Assembly (NCBI RefSeq): GCF_900631615.1
Contig: NZ_LR131273.1
Location: forward strand, 3,132,850-3,196,849
Origin: Tsukamurella paurometabola
Lineage (GTDB): Bacteria > Actinomycetota > Actinomycetes > Mycobacteriales > Mycobacteriaceae
Direction: 5' to 3'
Length of the DNA stretch: 64,000 bases
In this document: one piece after another, positions 9,322-16,944 of the stretch
Layout of the letters: every line of letters begins with the position of its first letter
Numbering within the stretch: position 1 is the first letter of the stretch
Notes under the pieces: model-generated
What the model was told of the DNA's origin: nothing
What the model saw: only the letters and a program-made list of their open reading frames with translations
Databases searched by the model: none
Program-made: the position numbers and the translations under genes

Positions 9322-11256
9322 ATGACCACGAGAAGCTGGTCCTTCCGCATCACGATCGCCGCCGTCGCTGCGGCGCTGACCGTGTCCGTTCTCGGCGGCA
9401 CTGCGAGCGCTGACACCACTGTCGGGCCCGCGGGCATGACCGTCACACCGTCGAGTGCCGGCGGCGCGGTCTCCGACTGGCGCGCAGGCACCGTCGTCAA
9501 GCTCTGGAGCAACGGAGCAGTGACGATCCCGGCGGTCACCGCGAATCCCGGCGGGAAGCTGGAGGTCCGCGCCCGGGGTGATCACTGCTGGGGCGCGCCG
9601 CAGATGGCGGTGAAGCGCGGCGGCGTCACGCTCGGCACCGTGGCGGCCGGACTCGGGTGGAGCACCCACACGGTGGACCTCGGTGCACTGACCGGGGCGA
9701 GCCCGGTGACGATCGAGTTCAGCAACGACTACCGCGGCTGGTTCTGCGACCGGAACCTGTATGTCGCGAGCGTGACGGTTCGCGATGGCGCGGGCCCCCC
9801 GACCACCCCTGTCCCGACGACACCGGTGCCGACGACGGCCCCGCCCACGACGACAGCACCGACGACGGTGCCCGGAACCACGGTGCCGCCCACCACCGCA
9901 CCTCCGACCACCACGGCGCTGCCGACCACCACCGTGCCACCCACGACCACCACGGTGCCCACGACGATCGCACCGACCACGACCACGCCGGTCCCGACGA
10001 CCGGTTGCCCGGTGAACCAGTACCAGGCGAGATACTTCAACAACACGACCGCGACCGGCAATCCGGTGGTGGTGCAGTGCGAGAACGCTCCAGGCGGGTC
10101 GTTCACGGGCCAACCGCTCGCAGGAGTCAACGCGGACAACTTCTCCGTCGAGTACGACGGCGTCCTCCAGTTTCCCCAGACCTCGACGTACGCGTTCTCC
10201 ACGGCCGTCGGGAACGTCGGCGCCCGCGTGTGGTTCGACGACGCCCTCGTGTTCGACAAGCCGGCACCGCATTGGAGCACGACCAGCACCCTGCGGACCG
10301 TCTCGGCGGGGCAGCATCGCGTGCGCGCGACGTTCTTCAACACGTCGGGGATCGCTCATTTCGGAATCTCGTTCCCGCGCGCGACGCCGGGAGCGCCGTC
10401 GAACAACGGGAACTACTTCGCCGCTGACTCGTTCTGGAATCAGCCGATTCCCGTGGGTGCAAGAGTTGATCCCCGCAGCGCTGGATGGATCTCGGCGCTG
10501 GATGCGCGAAGCAACGGGGTGTGGGTGAACACCAGTGAGTGGACGACGACCGTCTACAACGCGCCACCCGGTACGCCCACCATCGACGTGCGCGTGACCA
10601 ACACGAACCGACTACTGACCATCCCGTACCTGCCGACCTATCGACCGACGAATGACGCCGATCACCACCTGGCGGTGATCGATGATGCATCGGGGTGCTT
10701 GTACGAGTTCCAAGGTTTCAATCCCGTGTTGCGCTCGGCAGCCGCGTCGGCGTCGTACCGGGCCTACACGGGTTCGGGAGGTCATGACCCCGGACCGGGG
10801 CACGCGGGCGGCGAGTTCTCGTACCTTGCGGGGTTGATCACGCCGCAGGACGTCGAATCCGGCGTGATCGATCATGCCCTTCGGTACGCCATGCCCGGCA
10901 ACTCTCCCAACTACGTGTACCCAGGCACCAGGTCCGATGGCACCACGCTCGGTGGCGTTCCTGAGGGGACTCGGCTCCAGCTCGACCCGAACCTGGATCT
11001 CTCGCGGTTCGGTCTCTCGCCATTCCAACTGATGCTGGCACGAGCCTTACAGGTCTACGGCGGATTCAACGCAGACCACGCGGACGTCTTCGTGTTCTAC
11101 GCCCGCAGCACCCTCGACGGTACGACGTACGCGCAGCCGATCCAGCAGCTGCCTGACTCGCTGGTGCAGCACCTGAGGTTCCTCGCGCCCACGATCGCGT
11201 CGCAGGACATCTACCTCGACCGGTCCGACGACACGGGGTGCAACCAACAGCGATGA
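9322..11256 (+). CDS. Secreted modular protein: carbohydrate-binding-like domain, Thr/Pro linker, PA14 domain, unknown C-terminal domain
   Basis: A 644-residue exported protein with an AGGAG site seven bases before ATG 9322. A signal peptide (about 1-31) ends near GTASAD. Residues about 32-160 form a beta-rich module with conserved Cys/Trp (HCWGAPQMAV, DYRGWFCDRNLYV), resembling calcium-dependent carbohydrate-binding modules. Residues about 165-230 are a Thr/Pro-rich linker. About 232-365 is a PA14-like domain (YFNNTTATG, FSVEYDGVLQFP, GNVGARVWFDDALVFD). The last 275 residues (starting near YFAADSFWNQPIPVGARVD, with DADHHLAVIDD) form a domain I cannot name. It probably acts on or binds cell-wall or environmental polysaccharide; the enzymatic activity is not established. 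Confidence 0.8.
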   Translation: MTTRSWSFRITIAAVAAALTVSVLGGTASADTTVGPAGMTVTPSSAGGAVSDWRAGTVVKLWSNGAVTIPAVTANPGGKLEVRARGDHCWGAPQMAVKRGGVTLGTVAAGLGWSTHTVDLGALTGASPVTIEFSNDYRGWFCDRNLYVASVTVRDGAGPPTTPVPTTPVPTTAPPTTTAPTTVPGTTVPPTTAPPTTTALPTTTVPPTTTTVPTTIAPTTTTPVPTTGCPVNQYQARYFNNTTATGNPVVVQCENAPGGSFTGQPLAGVNADNFSVEYDGVLQFPQTSTYAFSTAVGNVGARVWFDDALVFDKPAPHWSTTSTLRTVSAGQHRVRATFFNTSGIAHFGISFPRATPGAPSNNGNYFAADSFWNQPIPVGARVDPRSAGWISALDARSNGVWVNTSEWTTTVYNAPPGTPTIDVRVTNTNRLLTIPYLPTYRPTNDADHHLAVIDDASGCLYEFQGFNPVLRSAAASASYRAYTGSGGHDPGPGHAGGEFSYLAGLITPQDVESGVIDHALRYAMPGNSPNYVYPGTRSDGTTLGGVPEGTRLQLDPNLDLSRFGLSPFQLMLARALQVYGGFNADHADVFVFYARSTLDGTTYAQPIQQLPDSLVQHLRFLAPTIASQDIYLDRSDDTGCNQQR

Positions 11257-11361
11257 ATCCCGGCGCGATACGGCGCGTCGTGCGCCGATTCCTCCCGCGC
11301 ATCGCGAACGAGGCCTACCGTGTGGCTCAGGTCACTCGAATCGGATGATGGGGGATCGGAC

Positions 11362-11547
11362 GTGCTCGATCACTACGACGTGCGTAGCGGTGAGTTCAAC
11401 CTGGGGATCCGTCCGCCCGCGGGCCGGCGGACCGCCCGCGGTGTGTGGCGCGTGATCAAGGCGGTGCTCAACTCCGCCGCCGAGTTGGACGTCTACGTGT
11501 GCGCGGCGCGACACGGCGCGCGGGGCGAGCGCTGGGCATCGTCGTAG
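11362..11547 (+). CDS. Small hypothetical protein
   Basis: A short frame of 61 codons from GTG 11362, preceded by a GGGGGA-like site at a suitable distance; an in-frame GTG at 11320 would add 14 residues. The product begins with VLDHYDVRSGEFN and carries a basic, possibly helical middle (GVWRVIKAVLNSAAELDVYV). No family is recognised. It lies 30 bases before the cyclase gene and could be co-transcribed with it. The short length and absence of motifs leave real doubt that it is coding. Confidence 0.45.
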   Translation: MLDHYDVRSGEFNLGIRPPAGRRTARGVWRVIKAVLNSAAELDVYVCAARHGARGERWASS

Positions 11548-11577
11548 CCCCGGGGGTACCGGGCTAGTCTCGGTCGC

Positions 11578-12405
11578 ATGGCCGACGATGCACGCCAGCT
11601 GCCCGACGACGACGGTGCCGCGGCAGAGCCCGGCAGGGGGCGGAAACTACTGGCCAGAGGCGCGGAGGCCGCGCACCGGGCCAATCGCAGCGCGGCGATG
11701 ACGGGCCTCGTGCGGGCCGCGCGCGAGAACCTTCCCGGAGGGCCGAAGAAGGATCTGTTCCAGCCGGACGCGGCATCCACCGAGCGGCTCGCGAGCCTCC
11801 TCGACCGGATCGTCGGCGACGAGCCGACGGTGACCCGCGAACTCGGCAATCTGGCGACGGCGACGTGGCAGGCGATGATCAGCCGCCGGGACCGCGACTA
11901 CCTGCCGCCGAAGCCCATCACGATCCTCTTCACCGACCTCGTCGCGTTCTCGACCTGGGCGCTGGATCGTACCGACGACGAGATCGTGCGCCTCCTGCAT
12001 GCCGTCAACCGGACCACCGCGGAGATCGTCGCGCGGCACGGCGGCGTCGTGGTCAAGACCATGGGCGACGGTGCCCTCGTCGCCTTCGACGGCGACACCG
12101 CGATCGAGGCGGCGATCGAGGCCATCGAGGCGGTCGGGGCGATCGACGTGGCCGACGGATACCGCCCGACGCTGCGCGCCGGCCTGCACACGGGTACGCC
12201 GCGGCGGGTCAAGGGCGACCTCATCGGCGTCGACGTGAACATCGCGGCGCGAGTGGCGGAGGCGGCGAACGGGGGCGAGGTGCTGGCTTCGGAGACGGTC
12301 TTCACGATCGCCGATAGGGGTCGCTACCAGGTGCGACCGCGCCGATTCAAGGCGAAGGGCGCCCCGCAGAAGCTACAGGTCTTCTCTGTGCGTCCCCTGT
12401 ACTGA
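11578..12405 (+). CDS. Class III adenylate/guanylate cyclase
   Basis: A 275-residue soluble cyclase making a cyclic nucleotide (cAMP is more likely in this phylum). The N-terminal 105 residues are a charged helical region without a clear sensor. The catalytic domain starts near residue 112 with ITILFTDLVAFSTWA (metal Asp), followed by VVVKTMGDGALVAFDG (second metal Asp in GDG), a substrate-binding LRAGLHTGTPRRVKGDLIG and the NIAARVAEAANGG catalytic Asn/Arg motif. Class III purine selectivity cannot be fixed by eye. It has no membrane segments. It is separated from the lipoprotein gene by a 146-base gap with no recognisable gene. Confidence 0.92.
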   Translation: MADDARQLPDDDGAAAEPGRGRKLLARGAEAAHRANRSAAMTGLVRAARENLPGGPKKDLFQPDAASTERLASLLDRIVGDEPTVTRELGNLATATWQAMISRRDRDYLPPKPITILFTDLVAFSTWALDRTDDEIVRLLHAVNRTTAEIVARHGGVVVKTMGDGALVAFDGDTAIEAAIEAIEAVGAIDVADGYRPTLRAGLHTGTPRRVKGDLIGVDVNIAARVAEAANGGEVLASETVFTIADRGRYQVRPRRFKAKGAPQKLQVFSVRPLY

Positions 12406-12551
12406 ACCTCAGGGATTTCCCTGAACTTCTCGAAATACCCGGCTCGGGATGTAACGAACCGTGCCATGGTCCCTATAGAGCGTGTGACTTGAGTCCTACA
12501 GTCCAGCGGCGGCCCTGTGCCCCCGTCGTCAACACCCAAGGATGGGAACAC

Positions 12552-14084
12552 ATGAACACGAAGAAGATCGGAGCCGCGTCCTTCGCCGTCGTGGCAGCCG
12601 CCGGCCTCCTCGCCGGGTGTGGTAAGTCGACCGAGGGCGACAGCCCCGTCGCGTTCTCGCCCGTCACCGGCGACCAGTTCACCGCGAACCCGGGCGCCTT
12701 CCAGACCGACGGCATCGCCGTGCCGCCGAAGGGCGTGACGATGGTGGGTAACACCGTCGCCGCCCAGGCCGTGGCCAACTCCGGTCTGCCGCAGGGCACC
12801 ATCACCTCGACGATGAACAACACCACGGTCTACTACCCGCCGGCCCCGCCCATTCCGGGCCTGCGTGTGGCGCCGCAGCCTGCGCCGCCCGCGCCGATGG
12901 TGCGCCCGGCGAACTACAAGCCGTGGAACTACACCCCGCAGGAGATCGCGGTCTACCAGCAGATCTGCGAGACCGGCACGTGGAACAACTACCGCGCCGG
13001 TATCGAGGTCCAGACCCAGACCTGCTACACGCTCTACGGCCGCCAGCTCGGCGTGAAGCCGTGGCACCCCGGCCAGCCGCGCCCGTGGCAGCGCCCCGAC
13101 TACCCGAAGCCCTGGTTCTCGGCGGACTTCAAGGTCGACGTGCCGGTGTTCTGGGTGTACCCGAAGGACTGGAACCGGCCGAAGCCGCAGCCGATCGTCT
13201 CGGTGTCGATCAGCCTGAACCTGGGCAACAACCCGTACCGCCGCGTCAACCCGGCGTGGGATCAGCCGTACTACCCGGTGTGGGCCGTCACGCCCGGCCG
13301 CGTGGTCGATGTGCGTGACCAGGCTCGCGTCGTGGCGCCGATCTACACCACGACCACGACGACGACCACCACGACCACCACCACGACGGCGCCCGTCTTC
13401 CCCGGTACGGTGCTCGCTCCGCTGCCGACCTCGGCGAAAGTGACCCCCGTGACCGCGGTGCCCGGTGCGAAGGTGACCGGCAACGTCAACCTCGACGCCA
13501 ACGTGACCGTTCCGACCGCCGCCGCGCTCAAGGGCGCGACGATCCAGGCCGGCACCACCGCGTCGCTGAACGAGGCCATCGGTACCTCGGTCGAGGCGAC
13601 CGTCGCGAAGCCCAGCTCCGACAACGGCAACCGGGTCACCGTCCAGGGCGACGCCGGTGCGACCGTCTCGGGTGGCGCGGGTGCGACCGTGACCGGCGGC
13701 GCAGGTGCGGGCAACGGCACCGTCACCGGCGGTGCGGGTGCCGGCGCAGGTGCCACGGTGACCGGCGGCGGCGCGACGGTGTCCGGTGGCGCGGGTGCGA
13801 CCGTGACCGGCGGTGCCGGTGCGGCCACCACGACCACCACCAAGCCGGCGGAGCGCCCGACGCAGACGCAGACGCAGCAGCCGACGCAGACCAAGACGGA
13901 GGAGCCGACGCAGACGCAGACGCAGACTCAGCAGCCGACGCAGACGCAGCCGACCACCACGACCCCGGCCGCGACCCCGCAGGCCGCGACCCGGACGCAG
14001 ACCCAGGCGCCGACGGCCACCAAGCCGGCGACGACCTGCACCCCGGCTCAGGTCGAGGCTGGTACCTGCACCACCGGTAACTGA
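12552..14084 (+). CDS. Repeat-rich surface lipoprotein
   Basis: A 510-residue predicted lipoprotein. The signal peptide ends in the lipobox LLAGC, with the acylated Cys at residue 23. Residues about 80-265 are Trp/Tyr/Pro-rich (NYKPWNYTPQEIAVYQQ, GVKPWHPGQPRPWQRPDYP) and look like an ordered surface domain with several Cys. A run of 14 threonines follows (codons near 13346-13388), then Gly/Ala/Thr/Val repeats built on GGAGATVT, then a Thr/Gln repeat tract (TQTQTQQPTQTKTEEPTQ), and a short tail with two Cys. The low-complexity half may be a cell-wall spanning stalk. It is followed by a hairpin terminator and then tRNA-Asn. Function unknown. Confidence 0.85.
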   Translation: MNTKKIGAASFAVVAAAGLLAGCGKSTEGDSPVAFSPVTGDQFTANPGAFQTDGIAVPPKGVTMVGNTVAAQAVANSGLPQGTITSTMNNTTVYYPPAPPIPGLRVAPQPAPPAPMVRPANYKPWNYTPQEIAVYQQICETGTWNNYRAGIEVQTQTCYTLYGRQLGVKPWHPGQPRPWQRPDYPKPWFSADFKVDVPVFWVYPKDWNRPKPQPIVSVSISLNLGNNPYRRVNPAWDQPYYPVWAVTPGRVVDVRDQARVVAPIYTTTTTTTTTTTTTTAPVFPGTVLAPLPTSAKVTPVTAVPGAKVTGNVNLDANVTVPTAAALKGATIQAGTTASLNEAIGTSVEATVAKPSSDNGNRVTVQGDAGATVSGGAGATVTGGAGAGNGTVTGGAGAGAGATVTGGGATVSGGAGATVTGGAGAATTTTTKPAERPTQTQTQQPTQTKTEEPTQTQTQTQQPTQTQPTTTTPAATPQAATRTQTQAPTATKPATTCTPAQVEAGTCTTGN

Positions 14085-14095
14085 TCGCCGACGCT

Positions 14096-14145
14096 CTCGG
14101 GGAGACCTCCGGTAGGCCTCTGACCTGCCGATTGGTCTCCCCGAG
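14096..14145 (+). terminator. Long-stem hairpin after lipoprotein gene
   Basis: A perfect 12-bp stem (14096-14107 with 14134-14145) encloses a 26-base loop that can itself form a weaker stem (GGTAGGC with GCCTACC-like pairing to GACCTGCC). It begins 12 bases after the lipoprotein stop and lies upstream of tRNA-Asn, so it is most simply the lipoprotein terminator. Confidence 0.6.
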
Positions 14146-14183
14146 TGCGTATGCGCTAGAGTCTCTTCTCGGTCAAAGTTCAA

Positions 14184-14256
14184 TCCCCCATAGCTCAATT
14201 GGCAGAGCATTCGACTGTTAATCGAAGGGTTACTGGTTCGAGTCCAGTTGGGGGAG
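14184..14256 (+). tRNA. tRNA-Asn (anticodon GTT)
   Basis: A 73-nt cloverleaf. The acceptor stem TCCCCCA pairs with TGGGGGA (14249-14255), the anticodon loop is CTGTTAA with GTT, and the T arm is ACTGG/CCAGT around TTCGAGT. The gene is intact even though the 10.7-kb element is inserted at its 3' end, because the element's copy of the att core restores the T arm, acceptor strand and discriminator base. A tRNA-Asn near the Rv2342 homologue is also the mycobacterial arrangement. Confidence 0.97.
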
Positions 14257-14258
14257 CA
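14232..14258. repeat. attL core (27-bp direct repeat, copy 1, inside tRNA-Asn)
   Basis: The 27 bases from 14232 to 14258 cover the tRNA-Asn T arm, the 3' acceptor strand and two bases beyond the discriminator. They are identical to 24929-24955. Perfect identity with divergence immediately outside both ends is typical of site-specific integration by a tyrosine recombinase at a tRNA 3' end. Confidence 0.93.
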
Positions 14259-14293
14259 GAGTTATCGCAGGTCAGATGGTGCAAGCGCTCCGC

Positions 14294-14316
14294 GTGCCAG
14301 AACGACATGCCAGATG
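14294..14316 (+). other. Candidate integrase arm-type sites, left end
   Basis: Two related words, GTGCCAGA (from 14294) and ATGCCAGATG (from 14307), lie 13 bases apart and 36 bases inside attL. The same word recurs twice near the right end (24794 and 24805), also inside the element. Short repeats flanking both att cores are what arm-binding sites of lambda-type integrases look like. Assignment is by pattern only. Confidence 0.45.
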
Positions 14317-14341
14317 AGCCCCGGTCTTCGGACCGGGGCTC
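14316..14341. terminator. UUCG-tetraloop hairpin at left end of element
   Basis: A perfect 11-bp GC-rich stem (14316-14326 with 14331-14341) closed by TTCG. It lies downstream of tRNA-Asn, whose original terminator was displaced to the right end at 24961, so it may now end tRNA-Asn transcription as well as insulate the element. The surrounding 14257-14492 contains no gene. Confidence 0.65.
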
Positions 14342-14390
14342 AGTTCGTTAGCGGAGGCTTCAACCTCAGGTCGAGTCTCGGGACGGGAAA

Positions 14391-14417
14391 CGCCCCCACC
14401 CGCTGAGGGTGGGGGCG
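14391..14417 (-). terminator. Terminator of the element's late (head) operon
   Basis: An 11-bp perfect stem, CGCCCCCACCC (14391-14401) with its complement (14407-14417), and a 5-base loop. Read on the minus strand it lies 76 bases after the stop of the last connector gene and is followed by GTTTCCC. It marks the end of the head operon exactly where tail genes would otherwise start. Confidence 0.7.
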
Positions 14418-14492
14418 CAGGGCACGCCATGAAAGGAACGAATGCGTGCCCTTGCCGGCTGCAGGGGAAAGTAGGAAACCCGTCCGGCCCGT

Positions 14493-14828
14493 CTAGGTGA
14501 GCTTTGCGCTCATGACTTCGTAGTGGTGCAAGCGTCCGCCGAGCATGTGTCGTTCAGCTGGTCCTGCGGCGTCGAGGGTGATGCCCTTCCACTCGTACTG
14601 CACGGGTGTCGACGACAGCGGCAGGTTGAGCGTCGGGGCCAGCATCATCTGATAGCGGGTCTCGTCGTACACATGCCCCAGCTCGGTGCGGGTGCCGCCG
14701 GTGACCGGCACCACCTGTCCGGGCACCACCTTGTCGACCTCGTCGTAGATCTCGTTGCCGTCCTCGTTGTATTGCGGCGGATCGAACGGTATCGAGTAGG
14801 TGACGCGGATTCGGTGCGGCCACAGCAT
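14493..14828 (-). CDS. Putative head-tail connector (stopper-like) protein
   Basis: A 111-residue beta-rich protein beginning MLWPHRIRVTYSIPFDPP and ending near HHYEVMSAKLT. Its size, its place as the last gene of the head module and its composition fit head-closure/stopper proteins of the SPP1 gp16 type, which gate DNA exit and provide the docking surface for a tail. Sequence similarity cannot be shown by eye, so the call rests mainly on gene order. The start codon overlaps the upstream stop by one base (TAATG). If the element is a satellite, this is the protein that would meet the helper's tail. Confidence 0.55.
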   Translation of the reverse strand: MLWPHRIRVTYSIPFDPPQYNEDGNEIYDEVDKVVPGQVVPVTGGTRTELGHVYDETRYQMMLAPTLNLPLSSTPVQYEWKGITLDAAGPAERHMLGGRLHHYEVMSAKLT

Positions 14829-15139
14829 TACAGGGCTCGCTTCCGGTAGCGGTTCAGGACGAACAGCTCGGCGAGGGTCCAGCCGGTGAAGCCGCCGCGC
14901 ACGGACACGGATCCGACGTCGGTTGCTAGCTGCTCGGGGTGGACGGCGAGGCGGGCGGCTGCGGTGGTGATGACAGCGGCGATCTGGTCGTTCGGCTCGG
15001 TGCCGGTGAATCCCTGGTCGCGGGTGTAGGCCATCGCCATTGCGGTGATGACGGTGGCGGCCTGCCCGGCCAGGGCGACGAGCTGTGTGTCGTCGCCCTG
15101 GCCTAGGAAGTCGGCCACGTCCTGGCCGGTGACCGCCAT
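14828..15139 (-). CDS. Putative head-tail adaptor protein
   Basis: A 103-residue mainly alpha-helical protein (MAVTGQDVADFLGQGDD..., then a helix-rich region ending VLNRYRKRAL). Small helical proteins directly after the major capsid gene are usually head-tail adaptors (gp6/gp15 type) that bind the portal ring. The pattern of an N-terminal DVADFLG-like segment and a C-terminal LNRYR is consistent with this family. It starts two bases after the capsid stop, within the same transcript. Confidence 0.6.
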   Translation of the reverse strand: MAVTGQDVADFLGQGDDTQLVALAGQAATVITAMAMAYTRDQGFTGTEPNDQIAAVITTAAARLAVHPEQLATDVGSVSVRGGFTGWTLAELFVLNRYRKRAL

Positions 15140-15141
15140 GA

Positions 15142-15984
15142 TTACGGCGCGTCGGTGAGGACGGCGACGGCCTCGGGGTGCAGCAGGCCGAGGTCGTAGC
15201 GGCAGGTGACGCGCAGGCCCACCTGGTCGTACTCGGCGTACCGCTCGTTGAGGACCGTCACGGACGGGGCGACGTCGCGGGCCACTGCGATGGTGCTGGT
15301 GTCCGCGAGGATCGCCTTGCCGGCCGCGAGCTTGTTGGTGACGGTCGCGGGGATGCCGAACAGGGTGGTGCCGCCGGCCTTGCTCGGGTCGGGCTCGAGC
15401 AGGTATCGGTTCGACGCGGTGCCCTCCTTGAGCTTGCGGAGTGCGGCGAAGTCGGCGCCGGACAGGAACCAGCGGTTCGGGGTGACCTCCTGCGCGTTGA
15501 GGGAGGCGATCGCGTCGAGCAGGGAGTCGGGGTCGGTGACGTCCAGCTCGCCCGTGGTGACACCGGTCTGATTGATGACGCCCTTGATCGAGTTCGACGC
15601 CCCGGCACCGGCTAGGAGAGCGTCGTCGAGCAGGTCCGAGACATCCTTGACTAGGCGTGCCTTGAGGGTCGCGTCGATGCCGATGACGGACTGGCGGACC
15701 AGCTCGTTGGTGAACCGCATGATCGTCTTGATGCTGGTGCGGGCGTTCGGCATGAGCTTGATCTCGTCGAACGCGATGTCAGCGGTGTCCGGGATCAGGC
15801 CACCCTCGGGGACGAACGTGGGGGTGGATCCGGAGACGAGGCGCGGGATGCGCAGTTCCGAGCTGGTGTCGAAGACGCGGACACCGGAGCTGAGGACCAC
15901 CGACGCGGCCTCGAGCGGCTGGACGAGCAGGCTCGCGACCTCGTCCTGCAGAAGAGTGGGATTGGATGCCGTGGTTTCGGCCAT
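15142..15984 (-). CDS. Major capsid protein (HK97-fold)
   Basis: A 280-residue protein from ATG 15984, chosen because a GGAGG site lies seven bases upstream; the longer in-frame start at 16032 would add 16 residues lacking coding character. Features typical of short HK97-fold capsids: an N-terminal arm (MAETTASNPTLLQDEVASLL), RIPRLVSGSTPTFVPEGG, then ELVRQSVIGIDATLKARL (spine-helix region) and a C-terminal RVTCRYDLGLLHPEAVAVLT. It has no protease-delta domain fusion; a separate scaffold gene lies upstream. It would form the shell of small particles. Confidence 0.88.
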   Translation of the reverse strand: MAETTASNPTLLQDEVASLLVQPLEAASVVLSSGVRVFDTSSELRIPRLVSGSTPTFVPEGGLIPDTADIAFDEIKLMPNARTSIKTIMRFTNELVRQSVIGIDATLKARLVKDVSDLLDDALLAGAGASNSIKGVINQTGVTTGELDVTDPDSLLDAIASLNAQEVTPNRWFLSGADFAALRKLKEGTASNRYLLEPDPSKAGGTTLFGIPATVTNKLAAGKAILADTSTIAVARDVAPSVTVLNERYAEYDQVGLRVTCRYDLGLLHPEAVAVLTDAP

Positions 15985-16039
15985 GATTTGCCTCCTGGGG
16001 CAGCAGTGGGATGTCGGGATTCCACGCGCCACCAGGACG

Positions 16040-16094
16040 ACTGAAGGGGACCAGCACCAGGCCGGCCCCCTTCAGTGTATCTCACAATGTGAGA
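16040..16094. promoter_or_regulatory. Hairpin plus palindrome between moron-like gene and capsid gene
   Basis: Two perfect structures fill this gap. The first is a 10-bp inverted repeat, ACTGAAGGGG/CCCCTTCAGT (16040-16049 with 16067-16076). The second is a 15-bp palindrome, TCTCACA-A-TGTGAGA (16080-16094), next to the preceding gene's stop. Read on the minus strand, the palindrome comes first and the hairpin second. The hairpin may terminate or attenuate the moron-like gene, and the palindrome could be an operator for a capsid-gene promoter. Confidence 0.5.
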
Positions 16095-16095
16095 A

Positions 16096-16506
16096 TTAGT
16101 CGTCGGTTTGCTCAGGCACATCGAGTCGGTTGGTTATTGCAATGCGCTTGCCCACCAATCCGCGAAGTCGCATACGGATGTCCAACTGATGGGTGATGGC
16201 GCGCAACACCTCGTACGGATCGACATCGTGAACGAAAATGTCTACTGCTTCAAACTCAGCGATCTCGCTGATGCGGCGCCCTTGAATCCAGTCGCGGTCG
16301 AGTGCAATGACATGTAAGTCGTGCTTGAACTCGCGTTCGCCACCGCCCAGATCAATCCCGATGATCTGCCATTTCCCTTTGTCGACACCGGTGAGCGAAT
16401 AGAGTGAATCTTCGCCGGTGATTCGTTCGTCGAGCGCGAGCGTGCCACGCCAGTCAGGATGGGTGAGTTCAGCTTCACCCCAAACGTAGTGCTCCGTCAC
16501 TTTCAC
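16096..16506 (-). CDS. Moron-like hypothetical protein of low GC within the head module
   Basis: A 136-residue acidic soluble protein (MKVTEHYVWGEAELTHPDW..., KGKWQIIGIDLGGGEREF, ...VPEQTDD) that I cannot assign. Hand count of 16096-16320 gives about 54% GC, while the adjacent capsid gene is near 70%, so the gene has a different origin. It sits between scaffold and capsid genes, a position not needed for assembly, and is followed by its own hairpin and palindrome. These are the classical marks of a moron: a cargo gene possibly for defence, helper interference or host benefit. Function unknown. Confidence 0.75.
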   Translation of the reverse strand: MKVTEHYVWGEAELTHPDWRGTLALDERITGEDSLYSLTGVDKGKWQIIGIDLGGGEREFKHDLHVIALDRDWIQGRRISEIAEFEAVDIFVHDVDPYEVLRAITHQLDIRMRLRGLVGKRIAITNRLDVPEQTDD

Positions 16507-16515
16507 TGCCTCCTG

Positions 16516-16944
16516 CTAGTTGGTGCCTCGCAGCATGCCAAGAAGGTTCACTTCTGCGGACCGGTTTCGAGATCCCTGCCCGACGTCGCCGGCAACCTTG
16601 CGCGCGGCGAGATGCGGCTTGCGGGCGAGAAGGTCGTCGATGGCCTGTGCCAGGGACGCCCCATCGTCCTCCAGGTGGGTGGCGTCGAACGGCAGATCGG
16701 TGGGATCGGCCAGCTTTCCGGTAGCGGTGACCAGCGCGGTGTGTAGGCGCTGAGCCAGTTCATCGCGGTCCTTCGCCCTCGTGCGGTACTTCGCGGCCTC
16801 GTCGCGCAGTCCCTTCACGTAGTCCTCGTCGTACGTCTTCGGCTCGACGGCGGGCGTGTCCTGCTCGGTAACAGACTCCTCCTGCGGCTGCTCGTCGGTG
16901 ACCTGCTCGGTCGTGGTCTCGGTGGTGGTCTGGTCGTCGGTCAT
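16516..16944 (-). CDS. Capsid scaffolding protein
   Basis: 142 residues from ATG 16944, preceded by an AAAGGA site. The N-terminal 40 residues are Thr/Glu/Gln-rich and acidic (MTDDQTTTETTTEQVTDEQ). The middle is a predicted coiled coil (YDEDYVKGLRDEAAKYRTRA, then KDRDELAQRLHTALV). The composition and the location between MuF and capsid genes are typical of phage scaffold proteins, which guide capsid polymerisation and then leave. The start overlaps the MuF-like stop (ATGA), implying translational coupling. Confidence 0.8.
   Translation of the reverse strand: MTDDQTTTETTTEQVTDEQPQEESVTEQDTPAVEPKTYDEDYVKGLRDEAAKYRTRAKDRDELAQRLHTALVTATGKLADPTDLPFDATHLEDDGASLAQAIDDLLARKPHLAARKVAGDVGQGSRNRSAEVNLLGMLRGTN

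Noticed and set aside
9787-10007. Repeated short units resembling a CRISPR array or minisatellite
   Set aside because: The repeats are Thr/Pro codons (ACC, ACG, CCG) of the linker in the secreted protein, in frame and without regular spacers.
13346-13960. Tandem repeats as a mobile or CRISPR-like feature
   Set aside because: They are in-frame codon repeats of the lipoprotein (poly-Thr, Gly-rich and Thr/Gln tracts).
12324-14210. Minus-strand open frame of over 600 codons opposite the lipoprotein
   Set aside because: Its product is almost pure Arg/Gly repeats produced by reading the Thr/Gly repeat region in reverse. The plus-strand lipoprotein has a signal peptide and lipobox.
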